Shown here one piece after another: positions 34,118 through 41,390 of a stretch of 41,390 bases of DNA (position 1 is the stretch's first letter; every line of letters begins with the position of its first letter). The stretch spans positions 1 through 41,390 of the forward strand of contig DXEG01000043.1 of NCBI GenBank assembly GCA_019115125.1, given 5' to 3'. Origin of the DNA: Candidatus Blautia faecipullorum. Lineage in GTDB: Bacteria > Bacillota > Clostridia > Lachnospirales > Lachnospiraceae. A program made the translations under genes and the position numbers. The notes beneath the pieces were generated by a model. The model searched no databases. It had not been told where the DNA came from and saw only the letters and a program-made list of their open reading frames with translations.

Positions 34118-35494
34118 TCAGGCTCTTCTGGGCCCTTCGATCTCTCTCATAGCCTTGCGGAACTGGAAAAAGAACAGTATGGCTGTGAAAGTAATGGCCA
34201 GGGTATCCGCCACCGGCTCCGCCAGATACACGGCGGTCGTTTTGTCCGCCGGAAAAATAGCAGGCATAAGATAGATCAGCGGAAGCAGCAGAATGAATTT
34301 ACGGGTTACAGCCACAAGGATAGAGGCTTTCGCGTTTCCCAGAGCCCCAAAGGTAAGCTGGCAGGCCATTTGGATGCCGAAGATACAGATCACCGCCATA
34401 TATATCCTCAGAGCGTGACTGGTAAAATCCAGAAGCGCCGGGTCTGAGGTAAACATTCCCGCGAACATCTCTGGAAAGAGTATAACTACAGCCCAGAAAA
34501 TAACGGAATAGCACAGGCTGACCTTCAGGAGCAGTCTGTAAGCCTCCCTCACTCTGTCCGCGTTTCTGGCTCCATAATTATAACTGATAATAGGCTGCGC
34601 CCCCTGTCCCAGTCCCTGAGAAGGAAGCATGGCGAACTGCATAACGCTGGTAAGAATCGTCATCGCTCCCACCGCGATATCTCCTCCGTATTTCAGAAGA
34701 GACGAGTTGAAGCAGACGGAAATCACACTCTCGCTGGACTGCATGATAAATACAGAAAGTCCCAGCGCCAGACAGGGCAGGATCACCTTTCTTTTCAGCA
34801 CACAATTCTTCCTTCTGATCTTCAGGTAAGTCTTTTTTCCAAGCAGGAAGCTTAATACCCAGATACAGGAAAGCGCCTGGGATATGATCGTCGCCAGGGC
34901 GGCTCCCTTCACTCCCATATCAAACCCGAAAATAAATACAGGATCAAGGATGATATTCGTTACCGCTCCCAGAAGTACAGCCAGCATTCCTGTCTTGGCA
35001 AAGCCCTGAGCAGTGATAAACATATTCATGCCAAGGGTAATCTGTACAAAAATTGTACCCACCGCGTAAATATTCATGTAGTCTACCGCATATTTTATGG
35101 TATTCTCGCTGGCTCCGAACGCCATAAGAAAATCACGGTTCCAGATAAGAAGCGCGGCCGTCAGAAGCGCTGAAACGATCACCTGCATACAAAAGCAGTT
35201 GCCCAGAATCTGTTCCGCAGCCGCTTTGTCCTTTTTTCCCATACAGATCGTCGCTCTGGGAGCGCCCCCGTTTCCTACGAGGGCGGCAAAGGCCGATACG
35301 ATCATGATCAGAGGCATACATACCCCTACCCCGGTCAGGGCCAGGGCTCCCTCCCCGGGAATATGACCTATGTAAATCCTGTCTACAATATTGTAAAGCA
35401 TATTGATGATCTGAGCGGTGACCGTAGGCAGAGCAAGCCTTAAAAGCAGCCTGCCTACCGGCTCCGTCCCCAGAAAACTTTTATCCTCCTGCAT
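34118..35494 (-). CDS. MATE-family multidrug/cation antiporter
   Basis: 458 aa, twelve membrane segments in two homologous halves (MatE domains). Family features: N-terminal LALPTVTAQIINMLYNIVDRIYIGHIP and mid-protein VMQFAMLPSQGLGQGAQPIISYN. It belongs to the NorM/DinF-like group common in clostridia. Substrate unknown; MATE proteins expel cationic compounds using sodium or proton gradients. The RBS (AGGTGT) is weak. Confidence 0.93.
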   Translation of the reverse strand: MQEDKSFLGTEPVGRLLLRLALPTVTAQIINMLYNIVDRIYIGHIPGEGALALTGVGVCMPLIMIVSAFAALVGNGGAPRATICMGKKDKAAAEQILGNCFCMQVIVSALLTAALLIWNRDFLMAFGASENTIKYAVDYMNIYAVGTIFVQITLGMNMFITAQGFAKTGMLAVLLGAVTNIILDPVFIFGFDMGVKGAALATIISQALSCIWVLSFLLGKKTYLKIRRKNCVLKRKVILPCLALGLSVFIMQSSESVISVCFNSSLLKYGGDIAVGAMTILTSVMQFAMLPSQGLGQGAQPIISYNYGARNADRVREAYRLLLKVSLCYSVIFWAVVILFPEMFAGMFTSDPALLDFTSHALRIYMAVICIFGIQMACQLTFGALGNAKASILVAVTRKFILLLPLIYLMPAIFPADKTTAVYLAEPVADTLAITFTAILFFFQFRKAMREIEGPRRA

Positions 35495-35526
35495 AATAAC
35501 ACCTGTCTTTCTTTTCTCTATTGTAT

Positions 35527-35555
35527 ACTATATCCCTTTACGATCATTTTTTCAA
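35527..35555 (-). promoter_or_regulatory. Promoter of the MATE gene
   Basis: Minus strand TTGAAA (35555-35550), 17 bases, TATAGT (35532-35527), start about 35520, leader about 26 bases. Confidence 0.7.
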
Positions 35556-35671
35556 GACAATACGCCGCAGTTTACTGCCAAAGGTAATCTGCTGCCCCGC
35601 GTGGAGAAACGTTCCCATTTTCACTTATCGACAGGCTTACCCAGTGCCGGGAATGGGAAAACGGGCCGTCG

Positions 35672-36235
35672 TTATCGTCCCAGCAATGCCGTTCCGGCCT
35701 TCAAAACGCCCGCCAGGAGCATCACCGCAACAGGAGACATCTTTATTTTTATCAGGAGAAACAGACACAGGAAAAAGATGATTACCAGTTCCCAGTTTGT
35801 ATCAGAAAGAAGTATTTTTTCCGCTTCTCCCCAAAATGCGGATACAAGGACAGCTACTCCGGCTGAAGCGATCATCGCCACAACTGCCGGTCTCAGAAAT
35901 CCCAGTACATCCTGCAGGGTTTTCATATTCCGGTATTTCAGGTAAAGCTTCGCCAGCAAAATTACAAGAATACAGGAGGGCAGGATACAGCCCGCGGTAG
36001 CCGCAAGAGCTCCCGGAAAGCCCGCTATTTTTATTCCTACAAAGGTAGCCGAATTCACAGCGATAGGCCCCGGCGTCATCTGTGAGATCGTAATCAGATC
36101 TGTAAATTCACTCATCGTAAGCCAGCCGTGCAGATCCACAATCTGATTCTGGATCAGCGGCATGGCCGCATACCCGCCGCCGAAGCTGAAAAGTCCTATT
36201 TGCAGAAAACTAAGAAACAACTGCAGACAGATCAT
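35672..36235 (-). CDS. chrA: Chromate transporter half-protein (second of pair)
   Basis: 187 aa, about six membrane segments, one CHR domain with FSFGGGYAAMPLIQNQIVD and MTPGPIAVNSATFVG. Short-chain CHR proteins work as pairs of half-size subunits, each equal to one half of long ChrA. The frame opens at 36259, but the ATG at 36235 has AGGAGG eight bases upstream and overlaps the preceding gene's TGA as ATGA. Physiological substrate may be sulfate or another anion rather than chromate. Confidence 0.9.
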   Translation of the reverse strand: MICLQLFLSFLQIGLFSFGGGYAAMPLIQNQIVDLHGWLTMSEFTDLITISQMTPGPIAVNSATFVGIKIAGFPGALAATAGCILPSCILVILLAKLYLKYRNMKTLQDVLGFLRPAVVAMIASAGVAVLVSAFWGEAEKILLSDTNWELVIIFFLCLFLLIKIKMSPVAVMLLAGVLKAGTALLGR

Positions 36236-36804
36236 TTCTTTTTCCTCCTTTTCGTCCATACAGCATGGAAAATTCCAAGCGCGACACAGGCCAGGACTAT
36301 ATAAATCACATTTATCTGCAGACAGCAGGCAGCCACAAAGGCCGCAAGCATGACAGCCACGGAAGTTCTGTTTTTCTCCCGAAAAATTCCTGCGGCCATC
36401 TCATAAACAACAGCCGCTATAACAGCCCCGACGCCCGCCTGCATTCCCTCCAGCATTTCACTTACAATAAAATTATCCCGGAACGCATTATAAAAAAAAG
36501 AGATCAGAGAAATAATCACAAACGGAGGAATGATCGTCGCAATGATAGCAGTCGCCGCTCCGGCTATACCAGCCAGCTTATATCCCACTACAATCGCTCC
36601 GTTCACCGCGATCGCTCCCGGAGAGGACTGCGCGATAGCAATCAGATCCAGCATCTCCGTTTCTCCGATCCAGTGATATTCATCCACAAATTTCTTTTTC
36701 ATAAGCGTTACGATCACATAGCCGCCCCCGAATGTAAACGCACTGAGATACAATGTCGATACGAAAATTTTTATCAGAATCTTTTTTTTGTTCTCCATGC
36801 TCAT
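36232..36804 (-). CDS. chrA: Chromate transporter half-protein (first of pair)
   Basis: 190 aa, CHR domain with FTFGGGYVIVTLMKKKFVDEYHW and QSSPGAIAVNGAIVVG. Partner of the next gene, overlapping it by four bases, consistent with a heterodimer of oppositely inserted halves. The RBS is weak; an alternative ATG two codons later is possible. The Lys/Arg-rich C-terminus (TKRRKKK) doubles as the ribosome binding site of the second gene. Confidence 0.9.
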   Translation of the reverse strand: MSMENKKKILIKIFVSTLYLSAFTFGGGYVIVTLMKKKFVDEYHWIGETEMLDLIAIAQSSPGAIAVNGAIVVGYKLAGIAGAATAIIATIIPPFVIISLISFFYNAFRDNFIVSEMLEGMQAGVGAVIAAVVYEMAAGIFREKNRTSVAVMLAAFVAACCLQINVIYIVLACVALGIFHAVWTKRRKKK

Positions 36805-36925
36805 CCCGCTTTCTCTTGATTTTCCACCCGCTCAAATCCGACAGTATCAGGATATAGATTCCGCCCTGTATAAAAGCCGGGATTTATCTTTTGTCCTCAT
36901 CCATGAAAACCGCTGTCCGGGTCAT

Positions 36926-37567
36926 TCACACCAGCCCTGCGATCAATTCCTCCAGTTTCTGAACAAACATCCCCACAAAATATCCGTCTATCAGCCGGTG
37001 GTTTACATCCAGCGTCATATTGATCATATATCTGCCGTTATTTTCCGTATATTTTCCCCATACAAGTATCGGAGCCGTATCGTCTTTCAGTTTTGGATCG
37101 TTGTAATCCCGCTCATTGGAACACATTGTAATATCTGCCCAGGGAATGCAGGAATAGATGATCTGCGGCTCTCCCGCTCCCTCCAGCGCGTCTACCGCTA
37201 AGGGATTGTGTATGCTTTCTTCCCTTGCTCTTTCCGCAAATTCGATTATGCTGCCTTCACAGGGGAGCGATACCATATGAAAGCTTGTGGCGCCTTTTTT
37301 CAGATCTGTGAAGCAGGGAACCCGCCGTTCAATCTTAAATACCCTGTTATCCTCAATTTCCAATAAAAATTCCTCCACTGAATTCAAAGCCTGTGTGCAA
37401 AGATAAATCAGTGAATAATAAAACGAAATATGACGCTTCCGCGTAAAATTCAGCAGATTCGTAATCTCTATATTGAAAGCGACGCAGTAATGAGGTGTCG
37501 AGCATTTCGAATAATATTTAAAGTGCTCTTTCCGGTCCCATTTTTCTATATCAATCTCCTGTCTCAT
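36926..37567 (-). CDS. Chloramphenicol acetyltransferase-family protein
   Basis: 213 aa from the ATG at 37567, which has GGAGG five bases upstream (an earlier ATG at 37570 is too close). The type A CAT fold is evident throughout (IDIEKWDRKEHFKYY at the start, DVNHRLIDGYFVGMF at the end). The catalytic His and the structural Asp of HHxxxDG are kept, but the first His is Asn (NHRLIDG). It lies between a split chromate transporter and a prophage edge. Whether it acetylates chloramphenicol or another acceptor cannot be read from the sequence. Confidence 0.85.
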   Translation of the reverse strand: MRQEIDIEKWDRKEHFKYYSKCSTPHYCVAFNIEITNLLNFTRKRHISFYYSLIYLCTQALNSVEEFLLEIEDNRVFKIERRVPCFTDLKKGATSFHMVSLPCEGSIIEFAERAREESIHNPLAVDALEGAGEPQIIYSCIPWADITMCSNERDYNDPKLKDDTAPILVWGKYTENNGRYMINMTLDVNHRLIDGYFVGMFVQKLEELIAGLV

Positions 37568-37959
37568 CATGCCCTCCGAATTTTTATATTTACTTTTCTA
37601 TAAGATAATTAACTTTTGGATCCTAATACCATTTTTATAGCTAAGAATCATATGACACGACGCAAAAATAACCTTCTCCGTCCGACTCAAAACCAAACCC
37701 ACAGCCTGGCTCCCTCTTCCCAGCAGCCGCGCTTTGCCTTCCTGCCGCTACACACAGTATAATCAAAATTTACAAAATGCACAAGCTTTTCAACAACAGG
37801 GTATCCCCTTGTATAAGAGGTTAAAATTATATACTTTACCTCTTTCATGCCCCTTTAAAGAAAGAGGCTTTGGAGACTACCTCAAAATCTGCAGCGTTCA
37901 AATGACCGTCTCTGTAGGCTGAAATTAAAGTATTCAGAGTTTTTGCAATAAAAAAATAA

Positions 37960-37987
37960 GAGAAACGCTGTAAAATCAACGTTTCTC
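37960..37987. terminator. Terminator-like hairpin in the gene-poor stretch before the prophage genes
   Basis: Perfect 8 bp stem GAGAAACG (37960-37967) / CGTTTCTC (37980-37987). On the minus strand it is followed by TTATTTTTTT, on the plus strand by ACTTTT. The surrounding 37571-38150 stretch has no recognisable complete gene; it is AT-rich towards 38100 and holds the direct repeat TTGCCCC-TAAA-TTGCCCC (38108-38125). Confidence 0.6.
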
Positions 37988-38154
37988 TCACTTTTAACTA
38001 CTGCCGCAGACCGGATAAATCAAAGTCAATAGATAATTGTAATGCGGTGTAAAATAGGCGTTACTTCCTATTATAATTATATGGTATTATATATAATTAT
38101 AATAATTTTGCCCCTAAATTGCCCCGGAAAAAATATAAAAAGTCCAAAAATCCC

Positions 38155-38183
38155 TTGACTATTGGTATCCAATATGATATTAT
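38155..38183 (+). promoter_or_regulatory. Promoter with embedded operator dyad
   Basis: TTGACT (38155-38160), 17 bases, TATTAT (38178-38183). The spacer begins with the perfect dyad ATTGG-TAT-CCAAT (38161-38173), ideally placed for a repressor to block polymerase. Drives the two small plus-strand genes that follow. Confidence 0.7.
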
Positions 38184-38223
38184 ATAATCACAGGAAGGAA
38201 ATAAACAAAAGGAGAGAATGAAG

Positions 38224-38499
38224 ATGAGAAAATATCTTGTAATTGACCAGAAAAAATACGGTGATGAGTATATCGAGGTTCACGACACGCTTGAAGATGC
38301 TAACACAGATGCAGAGTATCAGTGGGATCACCTTACAAGGAACGAGAAAAAGGAACATCATATCTTTGTCGCCCATGTAGAGGACAGCGATGATTATCTG
38401 AATGACTGGGCATTTGAAGATGACGAGGTTGACTGGACAGCATATCATAGTCTGGACACGGAAGAGGGATATTTCGACAGCGACAAGGAGAGTGAATGA
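38224..38499 (+). CDS. Small acidic protein of unknown function, prophage-associated
   Basis: 91 aa from the ATG at 38224 (MRKYLVIDQ), which has AGGAG nine bases upstream; the ATG at 38218 is too close to it. Strongly acidic, with many Asp, Glu, Tyr and Trp (HVEDSDDYLNDWAFEDDEVDW). No signal peptide or membrane segment. It overlaps the next gene by four bases (ATGA), so the two products are probably made together. The charge suggests a nucleic-acid mimic or an inhibitor that binds a basic partner, but that is only a guess. Confidence 0.75.
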   Translation: MRKYLVIDQKKYGDEYIEVHDTLEDANTDAEYQWDHLTRNEKKEHHIFVAHVEDSDDYLNDWAFEDDEVDWTAYHSLDTEEGYFDSDKESE

Positions 38500-38687
38500 T
38501 GGAAGTAAAAAGAAACGTCATGTTCGCAAAAGCCGGCGGCACAGCCGGAAAGAACAGCAAGAACTACAAGATATCGCTCCCGGCTGATATGGTCCGGGAA
38601 CTGGGGGTCACGGAAGAGGACAGAAGCGTGACTCTGACATGTGAGGATGGGAAGATCGTCATAGAAAAAGATTCCCCGGAGAAATAA
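38496..38687 (+). CDS. AbrB/MazE-like small protein
   Basis: 63 aa; YKISLPADMVRELGVTEEDRSVTLTCEDGKIVIEK is a swapped-hairpin AbrB-type domain of the sort that binds DNA as a dimer. The basic N-terminus (MMEVKRNVMFAKAGGTAGKN) is an addition to the core. AAGGAG lies before the first ATG. It may bind the dyad at 38161-38173 and autoregulate the pair. The terminator overlaps its stop codon. Confidence 0.8.
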   Translation: MMEVKRNVMFAKAGGTAGKNSKNYKISLPADMVRELGVTEEDRSVTLTCEDGKIVIEKDSPEK

Positions 38688-38700
38688 TCTCCGGGGTTTT
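38674..38700. terminator. Terminator between the small-gene pair and the endolysin gene
   Basis: 9 bp stem CCCCGGAGA / TCTCCGGGG with a five base loop that contains the TAA stop of the AbrB-like gene, followed by TTTT on the plus strand. It converges with the endolysin gene ending at 38704. Confidence 0.85.
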
Positions 38701-38703
38701 ACT

Positions 38704-40338
38704 TTACTGCCGCTCAATATACTCTGCGCTGACAAATCCGTGATACTTTCCAGCGATCCGAATGTAATACCACTTCGATCCGTCATTTGCTGTCTGGGTG
38801 TAATTCATCACATCCACAAGGTTTCCGCGGTTCAATGTCGGGTAGGATTTGATCTGCGGAAATTCTGTTCCTGCCCATGTGCGGACATTCAGGGCCGAAG
38901 CGGTCACTTTGCCGACAAAGAGACGCTGTGTCTTGTCCTGCTTGTCGGCGATTTCCTGCTTCGGCGGTTCTGCAGTCTGAACTCCGTCCTTCTGGATATA
39001 CTCTGTCCAGATCCATCCTACGCCAATTCCCGCAACATTAACCTGCGTCCATTTGCCAGACGTAACGCCATTGATTTCAAAACGGTTACCTTTCATCAGT
39101 TCACCGATGATTTCACCGTTGGGGTATGCCCGGACATAAAGGTTATCCACTGTCGCCGTGGCTGTGCCGGTTGCTTTCCAGCAGTCAGTTCCGTCGGAAA
39201 AATCCTCTCCGTAGTCAATCCATACATAGCCGTCGATCTGGCTATTACCGATGGTATAGGATTTCTCCGCCACGCATCCACCATTAGCTTCAACAGTATT
39301 CAGACCTCCTGCGGATGTGTTTCCTTCATTTGTTCGTATTGTGTTTCCATTGATTGCAATTACGCGGCCAATATGAGCACCGTTACGGAAGATCACCAAA
39401 GATCCCAGCTTCGGAGTGCTGTGCCATGTGCCTTTTGATTTAGAGCGAGCTTTCACGCTGTTGCAGTTGTAAAATCCATTTCCCATGATCTCAAGAGCCT
39501 TCTGCTTGCCGAAAATTTGAGCGCAGATCCAGAACTGATACACCGCGCACCACGGCTGTCCCTGACAACCCATAAGCCCCATGTTATTCACGTCACGGGA
39601 ATACTTTGTGTAATTATTATATCCGGCATTTCCAGTCTTGCTGTCAAGATTACTATTTGACCGTTTTTCCAGATAGCCTACCTGCGCGTCCAGAAGCTGC
39701 TTTGTCTTTTCCCATAATCCCATAGGTTCATCCTCCTTGTCTGCATAGTCCTTATAAAACACATCCCGGTCAACATTGCCGTTGATTCCGGGGATTTTTG
39801 CCTTACTGGAATACTGCCAGCCTACGCCCACAGACGGACGTAGCCGCTCCTGTAGCCAGCCATCGTCATTAGCCGGGTACCTGGCAATCCAGAAATCATA
39901 CTTATCCTTTAGGGCATCCGGAATTACATTGTCATACCAGTCCATGTTGCAGTAGATGCCGAATTTATATCCGGCGGTAGTGATTACACTCCAGAAAGTC
40001 TTGATCAGCGTGGTGAGCGCGGATTCCGATAAGGCTCTCTGCTTGCTCCATTCCAAATCCAGGAAAACCGGGAAGTCAAGCGGCCTGCCGTCCAGAACGT
40101 CCACAACCTTTTCTGCCTCCTGTTGAATCTCTGCCACAGTCAGCGCGTAGGAATATTTATAAACACCTACGGGGATTCCATACTGAATACACCCGGCATA
40201 GTTATTCTCAAACTGAGAATCCCGTGCATTGCTCTTCTCCGAGATCCTTAGAATAGCAAACCCCATTCCATATTCATTTACAGTTTTCCAGTCAATTTCT
40301 CCCTGATAGGAAGAAACGTCGATTCCCTTAATTTCCAT
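38704..40338 (-). CDS. Modular phage endolysin: GH25 muramidase, CHAP, two SH3 domains
   Basis: 544 aa. Residues 1 to about 200 are a GH25 lysozyme (GIDVSSYQGEIDW with Asp7; FLDLEW with Asp94/Glu96) cutting the glycan strand. Residues about 215-375 form a CHAP-type peptidase/amidase (Cys264 in QPWCAVYQFW, His322 in GAHIGRV, Glu in RTNEGN). Two bacterial SH3-like wall-binding domains follow (about 382-450 and 470-544). Two catalytic activities in one lysin are unusual but known in clostridial and streptococcal phages. It overlaps the holin gene by 11 bases, a classical lysis cassette. Confidence 0.93.
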   Translation of the reverse strand: MEIKGIDVSSYQGEIDWKTVNEYGMGFAILRISEKSNARDSQFENNYAGCIQYGIPVGVYKYSYALTVAEIQQEAEKVVDVLDGRPLDFPVFLDLEWSKQRALSESALTTLIKTFWSVITTAGYKFGIYCNMDWYDNVIPDALKDKYDFWIARYPANDDGWLQERLRPSVGVGWQYSSKAKIPGINGNVDRDVFYKDYADKEDEPMGLWEKTKQLLDAQVGYLEKRSNSNLDSKTGNAGYNNYTKYSRDVNNMGLMGCQGQPWCAVYQFWICAQIFGKQKALEIMGNGFYNCNSVKARSKSKGTWHSTPKLGSLVIFRNGAHIGRVIAINGNTIRTNEGNTSAGGLNTVEANGGCVAEKSYTIGNSQIDGYVWIDYGEDFSDGTDCWKATGTATATVDNLYVRAYPNGEIIGELMKGNRFEINGVTSGKWTQVNVAGIGVGWIWTEYIQKDGVQTAEPPKQEIADKQDKTQRLFVGKVTASALNVRTWAGTEFPQIKSYPTLNRGNLVDVMNYTQTANDGSKWYYIRIAGKYHGFVSAEYIERQ

Positions 40339-40798
40339 CCTCTTCCTCCTTGTTGACTACTTTATTCGCGACTTCGAGACCATTGATCAATATTTTCGGC
40401 ACATTAAATCCAGCTTCAACAAAATTTTCTACAATAGACCGGATCTCGTTGATCAGGAGAGAAGCAAGGACAAACCACCCCAGAAGGGATGTGATTCCTA
40501 AATCAATCCCCAGTGTCTTTCCAATTTCCACGAATACCGCGCTCGCCCCGAACGCCACCATGATCATGAGCCAATATCCTAGTTTTTTCAGAACGCCCTG
40601 CCAACCTTTGACGGAGTTCTCCTTTCCGGCGATCCGGCTTTTCATCCAGCCGGTGATCCAGTCAGCAATATTCAGCGCGAGAAACGCAACAAACAGAATC
40701 CAATGCTCGCCCAATATGTAGGATAAGACCGCCACGATCGCGCCCGCAACAAGGTTATAAGTGTCAATAATTGCATTTGCATAGTCCATTTTCTTCAT
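40328..40798 (-). CDS. Phage holin (toxin secretion/phage lysis holin family)
   Basis: 156 aa with about four hydrophobic segments (GAIVAVLSYILGEHWILFVAFLAL; LGYWLMIMVAFGASAVFVEI; LLGWFVLASLLIN) and the family motif NIADWITGWMKSRIAGKENSVKGWQGVLKK. It makes membrane holes that release the endolysin. The frame is open to 40999, but the ATG at 40798 has AGAGG eight bases upstream and gives the family-like start. The charged C-terminus KEEEDGN overlaps the endolysin start. Confidence 0.92.
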   Translation of the reverse strand: MKKMDYANAIIDTYNLVAGAIVAVLSYILGEHWILFVAFLALNIADWITGWMKSRIAGKENSVKGWQGVLKKLGYWLMIMVAFGASAVFVEIGKTLGIDLGITSLLGWFVLASLLINEIRSIVENFVEAGFNVPKILINGLEVANKVVNKEEEDGN

Positions 40799-40809
40799 GA
40801 CCTCCACCT

Positions 40810-41310
40810 CTACTCTGATTTCAGAAGCGCTTCTGCTTCTTCTTTTGTGATTTCCTTCCAGTAACGCTCGTCCACGCCGGTTACGCCCGGCTCCCAAGTA
40901 TTCTGCATACCTTCGAGAACATTCTGATAGTATTTGCCTTTGTGTTTGACTACCGCGCCGGTCTGATATTTGTCTGAAATTCCGTCCCACGCTTCCCACT
41001 TCGGGATTTTTGCAGGCTTGTCCTGCGGCTCTTCAGGTTCCGTCTCACCGGACTGTAATTTCTCAACGCTGGCTTTCAGGATTTCGATTTCCTCAGACAT
41101 GGCATTGCATTTTTCGGACAGCCGGCTATACAGTTTTGCCAGATCAGGAGCCTGCGCCTGCGGATTCTGGTACTGGAAAACCAGTTGTTCCAACTCGATT
41201 TTTTCCTCGTCTGTGATATCTCCGTTTGCCCACGCTACATTGATTTTATGGTATATCGCGTCGTTGGGTTCCTTCTGCGACATGATGATTGATTTTAGAA
41301 TACTATACAT
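40810..41310 (-). CDS. Phage structural protein with CBM5/12-like carbohydrate-binding tail
   Basis: 166 aa from the ATG at 41310 (AAAGGAG upstream); the extension to 41349 is not supported. The N-terminal part (MYSILKSIIMSQKEPNDAIY, then WANGDITDEEKIELEQLV) is helical and resembles small XkdX-type/tail-associated proteins. A coiled coil covers about 55-85, and the C-terminal 50 residues (WEAWDG, YQTGAVVKHKGKYYQNV, WEPG, YWKEI) form an aromatic CBM5/12-like module. Just upstream of the holin, it probably sits at the tail tip or fibre and touches cell-surface glycans. The prophage continues beyond the right edge. Confidence 0.8.
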   Translation of the reverse strand: MYSILKSIIMSQKEPNDAIYHKINVAWANGDITDEEKIELEQLVFQYQNPQAQAPDLAKLYSRLSEKCNAMSEEIEILKASVEKLQSGETEPEEPQDKPAKIPKWEAWDGISDKYQTGAVVKHKGKYYQNVLEGMQNTWEPGVTGVDERYWKEITKEEAEALLKSE

Positions 41311-41390
41311 ATTTCTCCTTTCTGGCTTTGAGCCTAAAAAAAATAACATACAACAAAAGACATTTTATTAAATGCCCTTTGGCATATGTT

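Noticed and set aside
37734..37922. 62-residue plus-strand frame in the gene-poor stretch
   Set aside because: No ribosome binding site or recognisable family; the minus strand holds an equally plausible fragment.
1..41390. CRISPR arrays, rRNA and tRNA genes
   Set aside because: No regularly spaced repeats, no rRNA signature and no convincing tRNA cloverleaf were seen by reading; a tRNAscan or Infernal run would settle small RNAs.

Overview
The window looks like chromosomal DNA of a gut-type Firmicute, most likely a member of the Lachnospiraceae. The clues are moderate GC with AGGAGG-type ribosome binding sites, a T-box-controlled trp operon, an AmtB protein fused to PII, a Fhs-type formate-THF ligase, M18 aminopeptidase, a YknXYZ-type efflux system and a prophage lysis cassette. 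The species cannot be named from the sequence. No rRNA, tRNA or CRISPR array was seen.

Layout. 1-2.4 kb: the 3' part of fhs, converging on a hicA-hicB toxin-antitoxin pair. 2.4-4.9 kb: an Amt-PII fusion gene with a hairpin-rich leader. 4.9-12.3 kb: a complete tryptophan operon (trpE-G-D-C-F-B-A) behind a T-box leader with a UGG specifier. 12.3-15.3 kb: an unusual, very acidic secreted protein, then decayed genes (a GNAT acetyltransferase, a frameshifted YhcG-like PDDEXK nuclease, a serine recombinase tail). 15.3-19.0 kb: an ATPase, adaptor and permease exporter operon. 19.3-22.7 kb: divergent M18 aminopeptidase and ABC-class ATPase genes. 22.7-27.0 kb: a cytoplasmic glycoside utilisation operon (GPH symporter, GH5, GH43). 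27.2-29.3 kb: a dicarboxylate/amino-acid symporter coupled to an AraC regulator. 29.6-32.6 kb: the metQ-metN-metI methionine importer. 32.9-37.6 kb: mnmA, a MATE exporter, a split chromate transporter and a chloramphenicol-acetyltransferase-like gene. 37.6-41.4 kb: the edge of a prophage, with two small plus-strand genes, an endolysin, a holin and a tail-associated protein.

The most striking feature is the metQ leader (32203-32614). A 56-codon ORF with its own strong promoter and ribosome binding site packs 10 Met and 5 Cys into 25 codons. It is followed by an intrinsic terminator and then metQNI. Seven bases just after the sulfur-rich run repeat the 3' arm of the terminator, so they could pair with its 5' arm and act as an antiterminator. 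MetQ itself has no Cys, and hence no lipobox, and only one internal Met. Together this suggests a leader-peptide attenuator that senses Met/Cys supply and controls a sulfur-sparing transporter. A divergent promoter sharing the same operator-like dyad starts at a folded leader RNA upstream of mnmA, a cysteine-dependent tRNA-thiolation gene. The region therefore looks like a sulfur-related regulatory hub. The functional reading is inference; the sequence elements are visible.
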